A stretch of 64,000 bases of DNA from Nitzschia sp. DOCU1 (GCA_951394045.1 OX595994.1:1240001-1304000), one strand, 5' to 3'; shown: positions 9,000 through 19,914, counted from the stretch's first letter. Made by a program: numbers and translations. The notes: generated by a model from the sequence alone, not told the origin.

Positions 9000-9765
9000 A
9001 ATCAAGAGATACGATGGACTACCGTGTAGCCCAAGTAGGCCTGGCCGAAACTAAAGTAAACGTCTTTGTAACAATCAAGGTTGCCTCAAGAGCCGAACGA
9101 CGCAAGGCTTCCTTTCCGGGCCAGACATTCACTACCCATGCATAGTTTCTTGCCCAAAGAGTCCGCCAGATTGCCCGGGAAGTATCGCTTTCATCCACCA
9201 CTGCTCGATAGCTACGGAACACACACGAAAAAGATAACGCAACGTTGGGGTGTACAAAGGAAGTAATGTGCACATGCACATCCAAGGGAGTTGATTGGTG
9301 TAAGGATCGTAACGTCATAGGTTCGTCCCTGGTTTTTGTTTTGATGGTACAAAAATAAGGCCATTGCCGCCATGAATGGTTCGGCAGACCAGAAGTTTCC
9401 AGATCTTTGCAACAGATCGGTAGGGGACACGTCCTCCTGCAACAGTTTAACGGGAAACATTGGCTCGTTGCCTTCCTCGTCGTCATAGGGGAACGAGGCT
9501 ACCCAATGCGATGCCAAGTGAACAATCGGCCGACAAGCACAAAATCGTCCCGCCAAGTCCAACAATGCATCGGTTCCTCATGACTTGGTCTGAAGAAACC
9601 ATAGAATTCTCCAGCGATACCGGCACTCCGCATCCTCCTGCTTGTTGTTGTTCTTCGTCCACGTGGAAAACGCGGTTGCAACTCATTCTCGTCTATAAAT
9701 CGTGTAGAGCGCTTAGTAGGGCCCCGAAAAGCAAGTGGGTTCCATAAACTGTCATATAATCATAA
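9000..9765 (-). pseudogene. Degenerate F-box-like gene fragment
   Basis: Several minus-strand frames join into a protein-like order but never into one frame. The best segment (about 9095-9290) reads STPLDVHVHITSFVHP, then SCVFRSYRAVVDESD and AIWRTLWARNYAWVV. It has the Leu/Pro and hydrophobic spacing of an F-box followed by a conserved Trp-rich stretch. A further piece, YKDVYFSFGQAYLGYTVV, lies near 9015-9070 in another frame. F-box proteins are substrate adaptors of SCF ubiquitin ligases. The frame breaks indicate a relic; the family assignment is tentative. DNA between 8700 and 9000 shows nothing I can assign. Confidence 0.35.
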
Positions 9766-9789
9766 AACGAGTCCCAGTCTTCGAGCCGA

Positions 9790-9970
9790 AACACGGGTGA
9801 TTCAAGGAGTCGATAGTGGACGACTCGAGGGTATTCCGGATGATGTTCGAAAAAAAGGATGCGGTCGCTCGCGGTCAGGGGTCAATTGTGGGGTATGCAA
9901 CTTTTCGGCTATCGGGGAGTTTTAGCACGGAAGGCCAAAATCGACGATCGGTCACGTTGCGCGCCGGCCA
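9790..9970. repeat. Relic of the family upstream module
   Basis: AAGGAGTCGATAGTGGAC and the following ACTC..GGGT..TCCG..GATGATG match the module at 19935-19975. The next part (9866-9970: AGGGGTCAATTGT, GGTATGCAAC, ACGATCGGTCACGTT) matches 18255-18350 in reverse complement. No gene follows; the second Copia element is inserted just beyond, after 10010. This appears to be a broken third or fourth copy of the array's flanking DNA. Confidence 0.5.
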
Positions 9971-10010
9971 CTACGAGATTATTAATATCGAGCACTTCTG
10001 GAGTCCTATC

Positions 10011-10332
10011 TGTTAAAATAACCGGTTCGTAAACAGGTTATGGGCTTGCTTGTAGAACGTTTGGTTCTTAGTTTTATTTTATTATGAGCTCATTTGAGCA
10101 TCTACTTTGTAAACTTGCGATCCTTTGATCGTGCATTTTCTGATCTTGCGGAAGCTAGTCTGAGTCTTGACGGAAGTCTTTACGATCTTGTCGCTTCCGC
10201 AAGACTAGCTCTCTTCCGGATCCTAGTCGTTCTGCGAATAGTACTGAGTCGTGAGACCCAGATGATTCGAGTCACTAGTCGACTCGTCCGAATGGCCTTC
10301 AAACCATTCATTCGAATCGCCGTAATCGAACA
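10011..10332 (-). repeat. 3' LTR of the second Copia element
   Basis: This is the downstream LTR in element orientation. The purine run AAAAGAGGGAG (complement of about 10333-10343) immediately precedes it and acts as the polypurine tract. Two overlapping inverted repeats lie inside: CTTGCGGAAG at 10145 with CTTCCGCAAG at 10194, and AGCTAGTCT with AGACTAGCT. They are not nested, so they could form only alternative hairpins. Confidence 0.95.
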
Positions 10333-10367
10333 CTCCCTCTTTTGATTGCCATGAGTCGAGTCGCCTC

Positions 10368-13300
10368 CTACCAACCCATTATCATCTTTCGGAACTTTGC
10401 GACAGCATCTTCGTTCAGCGGCTTCGTCAATAGGTCTGCTGGTTGCTCCAAGGTTTCAATCTTGTGGATTGAGATCTCGCCATTGTCGACGTATGATCTG
10501 AAGTGGTGTAGCCTGCAATTAAGGTGCTTCGTTCTTGGTCGGAACTTTGCTACCTTTGCAATCTCCAATGCTCCAGTATTGTCCTCGAATACCCTGCAAT
10601 GTGCCCTTGCTGCCGTCGCGTCGATTGGTATGCCTTCGCTTAGCATTTCCTTAAATAGGCTGATGATTGGAATTGCGTCTCGTAGCGCGTAGGAAATGCC
10701 CGTGTATTCACTTTCCGTGCTTGATAGTGCTACTTCTGTTTGAAGCTGCGATTTCCAGAGGATTGGGCATCCGGCATACATAATTAAGTAGCCATGTCTG
10801 GATCGTGCCGTATCTCGGTCATCTGTTTCTTCTTGGTCCCAGTTGCCTGCAAAATCTGCGTCGACAAAGACTTCCAACCCGCGTTCTGCCGTTGGTTTCA
10901 GAATCATTCCTTTATCCCTTGTTCCTTTCAGATAACGTGCAACCCAGCGTATCGCTTCTCCATGCTCCTTCTTAGGGCATGTGGAGAATCTCGCGCATTG
11001 ATGTGTTATGTACGCAATGTCTGGTCGAGAACCCTTTTCGAGATAATTCAACTTACCGATGACTGATCGATAATTAAACGAGTTGTCTAAGTCCTCCGAT
11101 TTGGAATGTCTTGACAATAATTTTGATGATGCAGCTGGTGTCGTTCGCGTACCCGTGTTCTCCGGCATCTTGAGGTCCTGGATGATTTGATCGATTAAGT
11201 GAGGTTGAGTCAAATGAATCGACCCATCTGGTTTCCTGTCGATGTTGACGCCTAGAAAGTCTTGGATATCGCCTTCGATCGTGATGTTGAGTTTGGCGCG
11301 CTTGATGTCTTTTATCGCCTTGTTCACCTTGTCTAGGTCGGGTCCAGCGAGGATCGAATCGTCGGTGTAAAGTACATACATCACATTGCCGCGATAGAAC
11401 ACGCACTCGTCGATTTCGGATCGTTTGAATCCCACCTTGTTGATGAGAATATCCGAAAGGTACTTATACCAGACACGACTTGATTGCTTTTGTCCATAGA
11501 CGTTCCTATGTAGTCGCAATACATAGTCCTTGGTGTTCCCTTCTCGAATACTGAATCCTCGTGGTATCTCCATGTAGATCTCCCTCTCGACGGGCGCTTG
11601 GGGAAATGCCAGCACGTAGTCAATCTGCCGCGTGTGCCAATTGTGGAGCGCAGAAAGTATCAATAAGGTCCTAATGGAATTCCAGCTCGCGACAGGGGCA
11701 TATGTTTGGTCATAATGCTGTCCGTACTTCATCCGTGACCCATCGATGTTGAGTCGTGCCTTGTACTTCTTGATTTGTCTCGTTCGAATGTCACGCTTGC
11801 GCTTCATTTGCCACACGGCAGGTAGTACTGGTACTCCCTCTAGAACTTCCGATCGATGAACAACCGTGAAGTTTCCATTCTGTAGTTGATCGTCCCATTC
11901 CTTCTGCATGGCTTTCTTGAACTGCGCTGCATCCGGTTCCTTCATCGCCTGATGGTGGTACATGGTATCCGGATCTGCCGTTGCCTTGAAAACTTGGAGT
12001 GGGTCTAGTTCCGGCGACCCTGCGTAGTTAGGAAACATCGCCTGTAGAACAAATATTTTGCCTTTTATATCCCCTGCAGTGGCTTTGGATAGTTCAGCCA
12101 TCATCGCTTCGATGATCTGCGTCGGAGTAGTCTGCTGGGTCCCGTCGGCTCGGGATTCGTCTGCTGGTTGTCCGTTGTCGGACGTCGCGTTCGGTTCGTT
12201 GTCCGTCGTCGTTCGTTCCTGCTGACGGCCAGACTGATCTGGTCTCGTAGAGTCTTCTTGCGTCACCAAGTGACTATCATTGGCATGTACTCGAGTATTT
12301 CCTGCCTCTTCGTTCGTGGCAGGGACTTCAGCTTCACTAGCTGGATCCGACGTCTTACACCTCTTAGCTGGCCTCGAAGTAGTCGAGGTTTCCTTAGCTA
12401 GGGCTCCCTCTGGCTCCTGTAGTACCTCGTTTTCTCTTGAATATAGACTCTGATGAAGGGCGCTTCTTCTTTGCTGATGACGCCGTCTTCTTCGTTGCAA
12501 GGAAACCGGCCTTCTGTTGCCAGGTGGTGTGGAACTCGTCTTCCTTTACCGTTCGGAAGCTTGGGTCGAATGCCACGTGGAATTGTGGCGATACTAGTCC
12601 AGTCATTCGATCCAGTACCAATGCCACATTCCTTCCATGGTATGGTGACCTACCGAGGTATATTCCTACCTTCGATCGGTACTCCCACTTATGGTGTATT
12701 CCCCTTCCTGTCTGGAGGGCGTTCTCCAACACGTATACCGGACATCCGAATGGCATCCAGTGTTTAGTGTTGGTCTGGACTGATGTCCCTGAGAATAATT
12801 GCAGTGGGGATAGTCCGTCCTTTCGCTTTAAGTTGGGTGTCTCATTTATGGCTTCGCAGGACATTCGTAGTGCGTAAGGCCATAGATTCACCATTGACTG
12901 CATTCTCCATCGTCTGTCCATATGTATTAGCTGCGACCTCGTTAGGTCTTGCAGCGACCGTATGCGTCTTTCCGCCAGTCCGTTCGAATGGTGTGCGTTG
13001 ACTCCCGCAAAGGTGAGCGTCTGCCGATTCGCTCGGCATTCGTCTACCCATTTATTGGCTCGGAAGATTCCGTTGTCCGCGTGGTATGCCAACACCTTCA
13101 CTCCAAATTGGCTTGCATATGCTTCAAACACCTTCTTACCGGCTATTGTTTCATCTGCGTCGGCCGTCTTCTGTAAGTAAACGTAGGACAGTCCCGAGTA
13201 TTGGTCGACATAAACCGTTGCATAACGGTATCGCTTCGTTGTCAGTTTTCCAGTCATTTGCGCAATGAGTCCCGGTGTCGGCGAGACAAGCTGGTCGACT

Positions 13301-14784
13301 GATACGACTTGTCCTGGTGCAGTCGCGTTGTTCGTAGAAGTCCAATCTCGCCGTCGCTTCGAGCGCCACTGTCGTCTTGTAGCTTTGGCGAATAGACACG
13401 CACTGCATGCTGGTACTTGACATTCAGCTAGTCGTCTTGGGATGATATTTTGCTTAGCCATGTTCTGAAGTTTCGCGAAGCTGACGTGGCCAAAGCGGTG
13501 GTGGTATCGTAGTAACTCAGAGGCCGCTGTTGTAGGCTGCCGATCCTCCTCCTCCTCGATTACCACTGGTGGTTTGGTATCAGATCGCATAGGTCCATTC
13601 AAATTGAAATTAGTTGTAGTAGGAGCTTCGGAGTCGTTCCGTGCCTCCTCCTAAGCGCGTCGCCGTCCGATTGGTAGTCCAGTTAGTCGTGACCAAAAGG
13701 TCGGTTTGCGTTTGACCGTCGTCCGGTCGGGTGATTCGGTGACGTCAATGTCGTCATCTTCGTCATCACTCACAACTTGGGTATCGCATGCACGGATCGG
13801 TGACTCAAGCGATTCGTTGTAGTCGATTCTGCACTCCTGGCAGAATATCGCAAACTTGTTGAAACCTGGTGCCAAGTAGAAGGTGGCACAGTTATCTCGC
13901 TCGCTGATCATGACGTCAAGTTGGTTTGCGCCATTGTTCCAGAAGAGAGTAGATTTAGTCGCCGTAGTAGTCTCGCCTGTACCCGCCGCATGCTTGATCT
14001 TGGAACCAAGTTGCGTCCGTGCCCAGTGCTGAGGGCTGAGTAATCGAACGTGTCCTTTTGGGACATAGTAGGAATTCGGAATCCGGAATTTGTGAATTTG
14101 TCCGTGGTTGTCGTACCAATGCCAGACTATGGTTCCTTGGTACACCTCATAGGTATTTTGGCCTCCGAATCCTTTGATCACACGGTTGACCTTTCGAAGT
14201 GGTCCATCGAAGTCGTTGATGTCGTGCGATATGCACGCACTGCACCGATTGTCGATCCCTATCGATCTTGATTCGGCGTCGGTATCGAAGTGCGCCACGT
14301 TCACTTGAATCCTTTCTCCCTCTGAATTCGTCCTGGTATCAGAGAGAACTTGTTCGACATTTAGTCGTCTTGATCCGTGCCAGGGAGGTGGTTGGCACCA
14401 CCATTGCGCCTTGTAGTTAGTGGTTGGCTGACCTTCACTTAGTAAGGTAGCTACCTTGATCGCATGTTGGTGCCACCTCCTCCTAGCACATCTTGCTTTG
14501 TACTCATGCCATGTCGTTTCCCATGGGGTCCATTGCTGACTCCACTGGGTGAGCATAGCTATAAGTAGCACTTTTATCACCCGTAGGCGATTCCACCTTC
14601 TTGCCTTCGGTACATAGGTATGCGCATACCCATGCCTTGGGCTTACCGTCGCGTCTTGCATCGTCGGGGTTAGGCCCAACATGATAACCAATAAGGTCAC
14701 GAGTATACACAGAATAACCCGTGTTAAATACATTACGTGTACCTTGATGTAGTTCCATGCATCAGAGAGCCCAACCCGTCCCCA
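10368..14784 (-). pseudogene. pol: Pol of the second Copia element, broken by a stop and a frameshift
   Basis: Three blocks are visible. The first (14733 down to 13651) starts with hydrophobic stretches (VILCILVTLLVIMLGL; VIKVLLIAML) and holds a protease-like motif (IGIDNRCSACIS). It ends at an in-frame TAG (13651-13653). The second (13602 to 12394, same frame) has the pre-integrase zinc site (HHRFGH...CSACLFAK) and integrase (SVDQLVS, YHADNGIF, NGLAERR). A frameshift at about 12430-12480 leads to the third (12500 to 10368), with RT (YVLYTDDSI, so YTDD instead of the usual YVDD) and RNase H (FVDADFAGN, SSTESEY, FEDNTGA). The protein cannot be made without two recoding events. Confidence 0.85.
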
Positions 14785-16340
14785 TCAGACATCAGCAGAC
14801 TCGGACATTTCATCGTCGTCGTAGTCGTAGTCGCTTGTATCGTAACCATCATCCTTGTATCCTCCTTGCAACTTGGCTCTCGCCTCGTTGATGGTGATCG
14901 CTTTCGGATTGATCTTGGTCTTCTTGGTCGGTTTGTCGCCGTCAGCGTCGTCACCCTTGGAGGATCTCTTCCTGTCTTTAGCCGTGCCTTTGCATTCGGA
15001 GGGCTTGTGGCAGCGCCAGCGACCGTCGCATTTGCCTCCAGTAGCTACGCCGCACCAGTACCAATCCTTTCCATTGTGCTGCTTGGCTTTCTTGAGTTCG
15101 TCCTTCTTGGGTTCTTCGTTGTTGGCGAGCCACTTAGGCGCTTGTCGGTCTTCAAGGAGTACTTCCCATTCTTCTTAAGTGCGGGCGTCGGGGATTCCTT
15201 TGCCTTCTGCTTTTTGTTCCCGCCTTCGCGGTTCTTCTTAAGCATCTTGCTCAATTTGGCCTGCATAGCCATGATTTGTTCAACCTCAGGGTTCTGGGCC
15301 TCCCAGATTTCCTTATCTTTTCATATTTTGTACCTCGTGGCTGCGAGGTCCATTAAGAGCTCGGGAGTCATCGGCTTCCCTTCTTCCCAGTCACTTTGTT
15401 TGTCGCCAATATAGCGAACGAACTCCCTGTCCGAGCATGCCGAATAGCCCTTAAATAAGTGCGATAAGAGGTCGCTGGACGTCTCGCCACGTGCGTTCAG
15501 TCCCTCGACCATCGTCTGGACATATGCGTTGAACTTGAGGATGTCGTTTCCAACCTGAGTGATGTAATCGTGGAGGTTCGAGAGCTTGGTTCGAATCATG
15601 CCGGTGGTGGCGTTTGAGTCCAAGTAGGACTCTCGGATGAGAATCTTGAGGAACACAATTCCCGACGGGAGAAGGGCGCAGTCTTCAGGCCTCTGAAACA
15701 TATAGAAGTCCTGGTATTGATTGACCTTCGCCTTCGCGCTTGTGCTCAGTGACTTACTGATGCACTCATAGAGCATTCGGTCGTCCTGTGCCTTGCGCGT
15801 CTTTGTGGTCACAAAGAGTTCAGCTACGTCCCTGACTCGATCCAACGTGATTTGACCATAGTCCTTGAGGATGTTGAGCGGGCTCTGGTTCAACCCAGGT
15901 CGCATCCATAGTATCCCGTCGTTGCGATCCCAACCAAACTCGTTCGCTCATTCACCCAGCAACTTCATAAACTGCTGGAAGCCTTCGGGGGTTCCATCGT
16001 AGAGCTCTTCATGGAGCTTCTTCGTTGCGTCCCGGTAGTGATGGTAGTCTTCCTTCTTGATGTAGTCGAGTAGCCTCGCCGGTTGGTAGGTTCCCGGCGT
16101 AAGGCTGAACCCTGCCCACGAATCCATAACTTCTTCGTCGAGGGGGTTTTCGACCTCCGACTCCTCGGACTGCTTTGTCTCTTCCGACTCGTTTGGCTCT
16201 TCCGACTCCTTCGATTCTTCGACTCCTCCGCGTCGCACCGCGGGCGGCGGCGGCGGGTCATCTGGAGCGGGAGCTCCTCGTCCTTGAGCAGCGGTTCGAC
16301 TTCGCCTTTGAGCCTGGCGGTTGCTTGAGCGACTGGCCAT
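14785..16340 (-). pseudogene. gag: Gag of the second Copia element, with two TGA codons and a frameshift
   Basis: Translation would start at the ATG at 16340, and a 130-residue first part ends at TGA 15948-15950. The same frame continues (DFYMFQRPEDCALL, then a helical capsid-like region) to a second TGA at 15321-15323, and again to about 15150-15180, where the frame changes. The new frame carries DWYWCGVATGGKC followed by W, CHKPSEC (zinc-knuckle-like) and an acidic tail, ending at TGA 14785-14787. The N-terminus is rich in Pro, Glu and Ser. The final TGA is in frame with pol and has the same context as the gag stop in the first element. Confidence 0.8.
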
Positions 16341-16379
16341 GGTGGATGTTGATTTAGTTGTGTTAGCGCAGAGGAAGCG

Positions 16380-16701
16380 TGTTAAAATAACCGGTTCGTA
16401 AACAGGTTATGGGCTTGCTTGTAGAACGTTTGGTTCTTAGTTTTATTTTATTATGAGCTCATTTGAGCATCTACTTTGTAAACTTGCGATCCTTTGATCA
16501 TGCATTTTCTGATCTTGCGGAAGCTAGTCTGAGTCTTGACGGAAGTCTTTACGATCTTGTCGCTTCCGCAAGACTAGCTCTCTTCCGGATCCTAGTCGTT
16601 CTGCGAATAGTACTGAGTCGTGAGACCCAGATGATTCGAGTCACTAGTCGACTCGTCCGAATGGCCTTCAAACCATTCATTCGAATCGCCGTAATCGAAC
16701 A
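16380..16701 (-). repeat. 5' LTR of the second Copia element
   Basis: This LTR has the same length as the other copy and is identical except for A at 16500. The promoter should lie here in element orientation (leftward). The ATG of gag follows about 40 bases inside the element. The flanking CCTATC at 16702-16707 is the target duplication. Confidence 0.95.
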
Positions 16702-16707
16702 CCTATC

Positions 16708-17048
16708 CCCCGCGATAGCCATTTTCTGGGGAAGGGCAGACTCGTAATTCAGATCCTACCGCGATCAGACGTGTAAAAGTTCCAGATTTTCAGTGTCTCT
16801 TTAGTGACTATGACAAGGTAGTAAGACAAAATAAACTATGTAGACGACTTAAGCAATGTATTTGGAGGCATGCATTATTAATGTCAACGCTTGAATGGGC
16901 TTGTAGCTAAAATGCGACAACTTCTTCTGACCGTGCCATACAAAACGGCGCATCGTGGATAATACGACTAAATTGACTAGAAATTGCCCAACTTTGGAGT
17001 CCTCTATGGCTAAAAAGACAAGGTAGCAAGAGCAAGACAACTAAGTAG
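16708..17048. other. Non-coding DNA right of the second Copia element
   Basis: No gene, repeat or RNA could be supported here. It continues the DNA interrupted at 10010, before the Copia element inserted. Small frames on both strands lack any recognisable motif. Confidence 0.5.
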
Positions 17049-17870
17049 AAATCTCTAACCGTAACAAGATTTGGGTTGGAAAAAGAAAAGATCCGTGCCA
17101 AAACACTTGCAATGTGGAGAAAGCAGGAGCTTCGACCTCCACCATACGAGCTATTCAATATTTACAGCGAAGATGGGCTTGGACGGTGCAAGATCCTGAA
17201 AGAGAATAGTATGCTCCGCTTACTACTGGGGGAATTCCGGTTGAAAGGTAGCTATTTGGATTGTCTATTGGAACGGGAGCTTGGCAATCTTAGTGAACTA
17301 GCAATTGGGACACCATCAGAGGAATGGTTTGGTTCCCTTATTCACTGACAGCAGAGGAGGCAGAGAAGAGGTTCAACGAATTCTGCACCTACATCGCAAA
17401 CTCTTTGCTTCACGAAATGATGGCTAGCGGACAAGGGTTGACTCGCTCAGCAACAATGATGCTTGACCACAGGGTGGAAAAACACATATTGGTGGCATCG
17501 TTGTAAATGCCTTGCAAGGGGAAAAGACAACGAAAATCCTGAAGTTTCAATGTTATATCTTGCTCTCAACCGGCCAGCAGCGATCAAAATGTTCCGAGCA
17601 GCAATTCTGGGTGATGAATCCATTCGTGCACTGTTCAAGGCCACTGTGGCTGATTGTTGTCCTCTCTGCAATGACGAAGTCCGGACCAAAGTTTATGACA
17701 TGGTGGTGCTGAAATGCCTGAATGGCTTTAGTAATGCGGCATCGAACAAATACAAAGAGAACATAATGAAGCAACACTCTGCAGCACGGGACAAGTTGAA
17801 GTTCCGTCAGCGGTTCAAAGGCGAAGACAGCGATCCATCACCAAAGGGGGCAGCACCTCCATCGGTATGA
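17049..17870 (+). pseudogene. Unrecognised gene with two frameshifts
   Basis: Three overlapping plus-strand frames make one continuous protein-like sequence of about 270 residues: 17049-17340 (ending ...GTPSEEWFGSLI), 17330-17505 (LTAEEAEKRFNEFCTYIAN...) and 17500-17870 (NRPAAIKMFRAAILGDES..., with CCPLCNDEV). The breaks, near 17340 and 17500, are not spanned by intron-like GT-AG pairs of suitable length. The part with Cys-x2-Cys, Leu-rich and Lys-rich stretches looks genuinely coding. I do not recognise the family. It is either a recent pseudogene or a gene with two sequencing errors; the upstream end may have been lost. Confidence 0.5.
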
Positions 17871-18472
17871 ATTATATCACAGTATAAGCTAAATGCAATT
17901 GAACAGACAGGCACAATGTTACATTAGCGACGGTAACGAACAATAGATAGCATTTTTCAAATAACAAACAAAAGAACCAAACAGCAGCAGGTAGCTTATG
18001 TCTTGTGTTACATTGCTGCAAGATGGGATAACAAAATGTGGTTGACAGTAGCAGAAATGAAAGGGTTGCTGCCATGGTGGAACATGAAAATATGTGCAAA
18101 TCACCGTGATGAGCCGAACGTCCCAGAAATAGGGGGACTTGCCATGCGGTTGTACGCGATGAGATTTTGCGCAAAAATCACCGCGGCCCCCGATAATTGA
18201 TTGTACAAGAAAAAGAAGAGAGGGGGACTTTACACGTTGTTTTACGCAATGAGAGGTCGGAACGTGACCGATCGTGGAAAAGCTTGTACGGGTAGTTGCA
18301 TACCTCCTTCTAACGTTGCGAAAAACAATTGACCCCTGCTCGCAGTCGGTGAAAGGCACGCTTGAGCGCAATGATCTTGCCGTCGTCCGTCTTTGACACA
18401 ACCGACTCAAGTTTTATCAGTCGGGATCACCTGTAAAAACTGCTATGCATGCATGCAGCATCGATCGTGAAT
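17871..18472. repeat. Rearranged upstream module of the NTF2-like family
   Basis: 18255-18350 matches 9866-9970 in inverted orientation (ACAATTGACCCC, GTTGCATACC, AACGTGACCGATCGT). 18370-18420 matches the GTCCGTCTTTGACACAACC block of copy A at about 6100-6130. The DNA from 17871 to 18200 has nothing recognisable. Together with 18964-19084 this is the flank of the NTF2-like gene at 19085, split by the element at 18473-18963. Confidence 0.5.
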
Positions 18473-18963
18473 GGATCTGTTACCCCTAATCGGAAGAATC
18501 TGAATAATCACAAGATGTTGAACTAGAAACTTGTGATCGCCAAGATCATCTGATTAAGGGACCGTTCCCGCCATTTTCTATTGTCGGACTATTTGTCCGA
18601 AGGATATCGCAACTGCTCATATTCCTCTAGTCGAAGTCACCCCCCAAGCTCCCCCACAACCACTCCAGGGGGCACAGGGCAGTATTGATTAAGGTCATTT
18701 TAGTATTGAATAGAGTAGTGATAGCGTCCAATCACATGTTTCAGGTCATTAGCAAGAGCAGCCGATCATGTGTTTCAGGTCATTTCACGGACGTCTGGAA
18801 GTCGTGATTAGATGCCACCCCTATCGGCAGTGTCTGCTGAGTGTCTCCTATCGTGTCAGATGAGACGCTTTGGTGCTGACATGGCAATCAGAAGTTAATC
18901 TTCTGATTAAAATTTGTCCGAATCTCGTGATTAAGAAATCACAAGTTTGGCGGTAACAGATCC
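18473..18963. mobile_element. Possible small non-coding inverted-repeat element (MITE-like)
   Basis: GGATCTGTTACC at 18473-18484 is the exact reverse complement of GGTAACAGATCC at 18952-18963, bounding 491 non-coding bases. Inside is a repeated motif, CATGTTTCAGGTCATT / CATGTGTTTCAGGTCATT, at about 18735 and 18772. The segment interrupts the module shared by the NTF2-like genes; the copy at 20200 lacks it. Caution: CAGATCC also occurs at the matching site in the uninterrupted copy, so the outer bases may be host DNA and the element slightly shorter. No target duplication was found. Confidence 0.4.
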
Positions 18964-19084
18964 AAGATACGCGTCGCCACATCTTTCGATGTCCACCATC
19001 GATGGTGCAGAATACTGTATGATACACTCGCTTGGGATGCCCTCACAACCAACAGAAAAGAGTTACCCATGACAAAATACAACC

Positions 19085-19549
19085 ATGTCCTCGACTTTTG
19101 AGCAACAAAAGAAGCATGCCCACCACATCTCCGATAATTGGGGAAAGTTCTTGACAGAGGCCATAGGGACTGGCAATTGGGAAAACTTCAGGAGTCTCTT
19201 TCACGAACACAAAGTCCATGTTGGGTTTCAAGGGGCAGACGGGCAAGAGATCAAGCTCGTGATTGGCACAGACCCTGATATCATGAGCTGGGAAACTTTT
19301 CAAGAGAACTCGCCAAAGGATTTTGAGCGTCAAGATTATAAAATGATGCGATCGTCCTTGCTGGGCCTGCTTGGCAACAGAATGAATATGCAATTTGAAC
19401 GTTTCAATTCCAAGGATGAATGTTACATGGTAGGGACAATTCTGATTGAATTCGATGACGAGGGAAAGATCATTGGGTTCGAGGCATTCTCGGATATCAA
19501 GGCGGAATCTGTGATTTGCGCAGCAGCCGAGGCCAGGGCCGGTGCTTAG
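19085..19549 (+). CDS. NTF2/SnoaL-like small protein, copy 1
   Basis: A single-exon, 154-residue protein starting MSSTFEQQKKHAHHIS. The pattern is an N-terminal helix, then GNWENFRSLFHEH, middle strands, and a closing LIEFDDEGKIIGFEAFSD. This fits the NTF2-like/SnoaL fold, which hosts small-molecule isomerases, dehydratases and many binding proteins. The substrate is unknown and I infer the fold only from pattern. It is the first gene of a tandem pair with 20310-20780. Its first 17 codons are the same as those of the DUF3431 chimera at 6346. No signal peptide is visible, so a cytosolic protein is likely. Confidence 0.75.
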   Translation: MSSTFEQQKKHAHHISDNWGKFLTEAIGTGNWENFRSLFHEHKVHVGFQGADGQEIKLVIGTDPDIMSWETFQENSPKDFERQDYKMMRSSLLGLLGNRMNMQFERFNSKDECYMVGTILIEFDDEGKIIGFEAFSDIKAESVICAAAEARAGA

Positions 19550-19800
19550 GCGGACTACGAGCACGTCAATACACTACTACCATTCATTCATGCTTGATAA
19601 ACAACTGTCTGATACCTCAGGAGGAGCTTTTGTACTGATGTCTAGGAATGTGAAAGAATATAAAGATCAATAGCTGCTTGACAAAGAACTTATGAACGAG
19701 ATCTCTTGGTTGCAACATCTCGAGAACTGGTGCTACCACTAGTACTAGACATAACAAGTTCAGGAAAGGCATGTGCGTCCCCACTATTTTGCCGCCTGAA
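19550..19800 (+). repeat. Downstream module of the NTF2-like family, copy 1
   Basis: The blocks CATTCATGCTTG, AACAACTGT.TGATA, ATATAAAGATCA and GACAT..CA.GTTCAGG recur in the same order at 20781-20998 and 20999-21260. The module likely holds the 3' UTR and polyadenylation region. 19801-19914 continues with weaker similarity to 21240-21320 and no gene. Confidence 0.6.
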
Positions 19801-19914
19801 CTATGGGCCAACACCAGGGCATGTCAAGAAGAACGTTTGCTACTACAGACAACCAAAGCTGCTAGTATTATCGCCGCTGACGAGGAGCCGCCGATGATAA
19901 AGTTAAACAGGTTC

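Larger units (their letters stand above)
10011..16701 (-). mobile_element. Complete Copia-type LTR retrotransposon, recently inserted, coding-defective
   Basis: The element runs right to left. Two 322-base LTRs (10011-10332 and 16380-16701) flank gag and pol and differ at one site only (G at 10131, A at 16500). The ends are TGTT...AACA. CCTATC occurs at 10005-10010 and again at 16702-16707, a target duplication of 6 bases, or 5 if one C is assigned to the element. Such LTR identity implies a recent insertion. The coding region, however, carries two in-frame TGA codons and a frameshift in gag, and a TAG and a frameshift in pol. It probably moved with proteins supplied by other copies, unless the lesions are assembly errors. 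Confidence 0.95.

Noticed and set aside
8735..9054. Plus-strand frame between the two pseudogenes
   Set aside because: No motif in any frame convincingly ties it to the adenylation or F-box-like fragments.
18725..18792. Repeated CATGTTTCAGGTCATT units as a CRISPR-like array
   Set aside because: Only two units, imperfect, in a eukaryotic genome; they lie inside the possible MITE.
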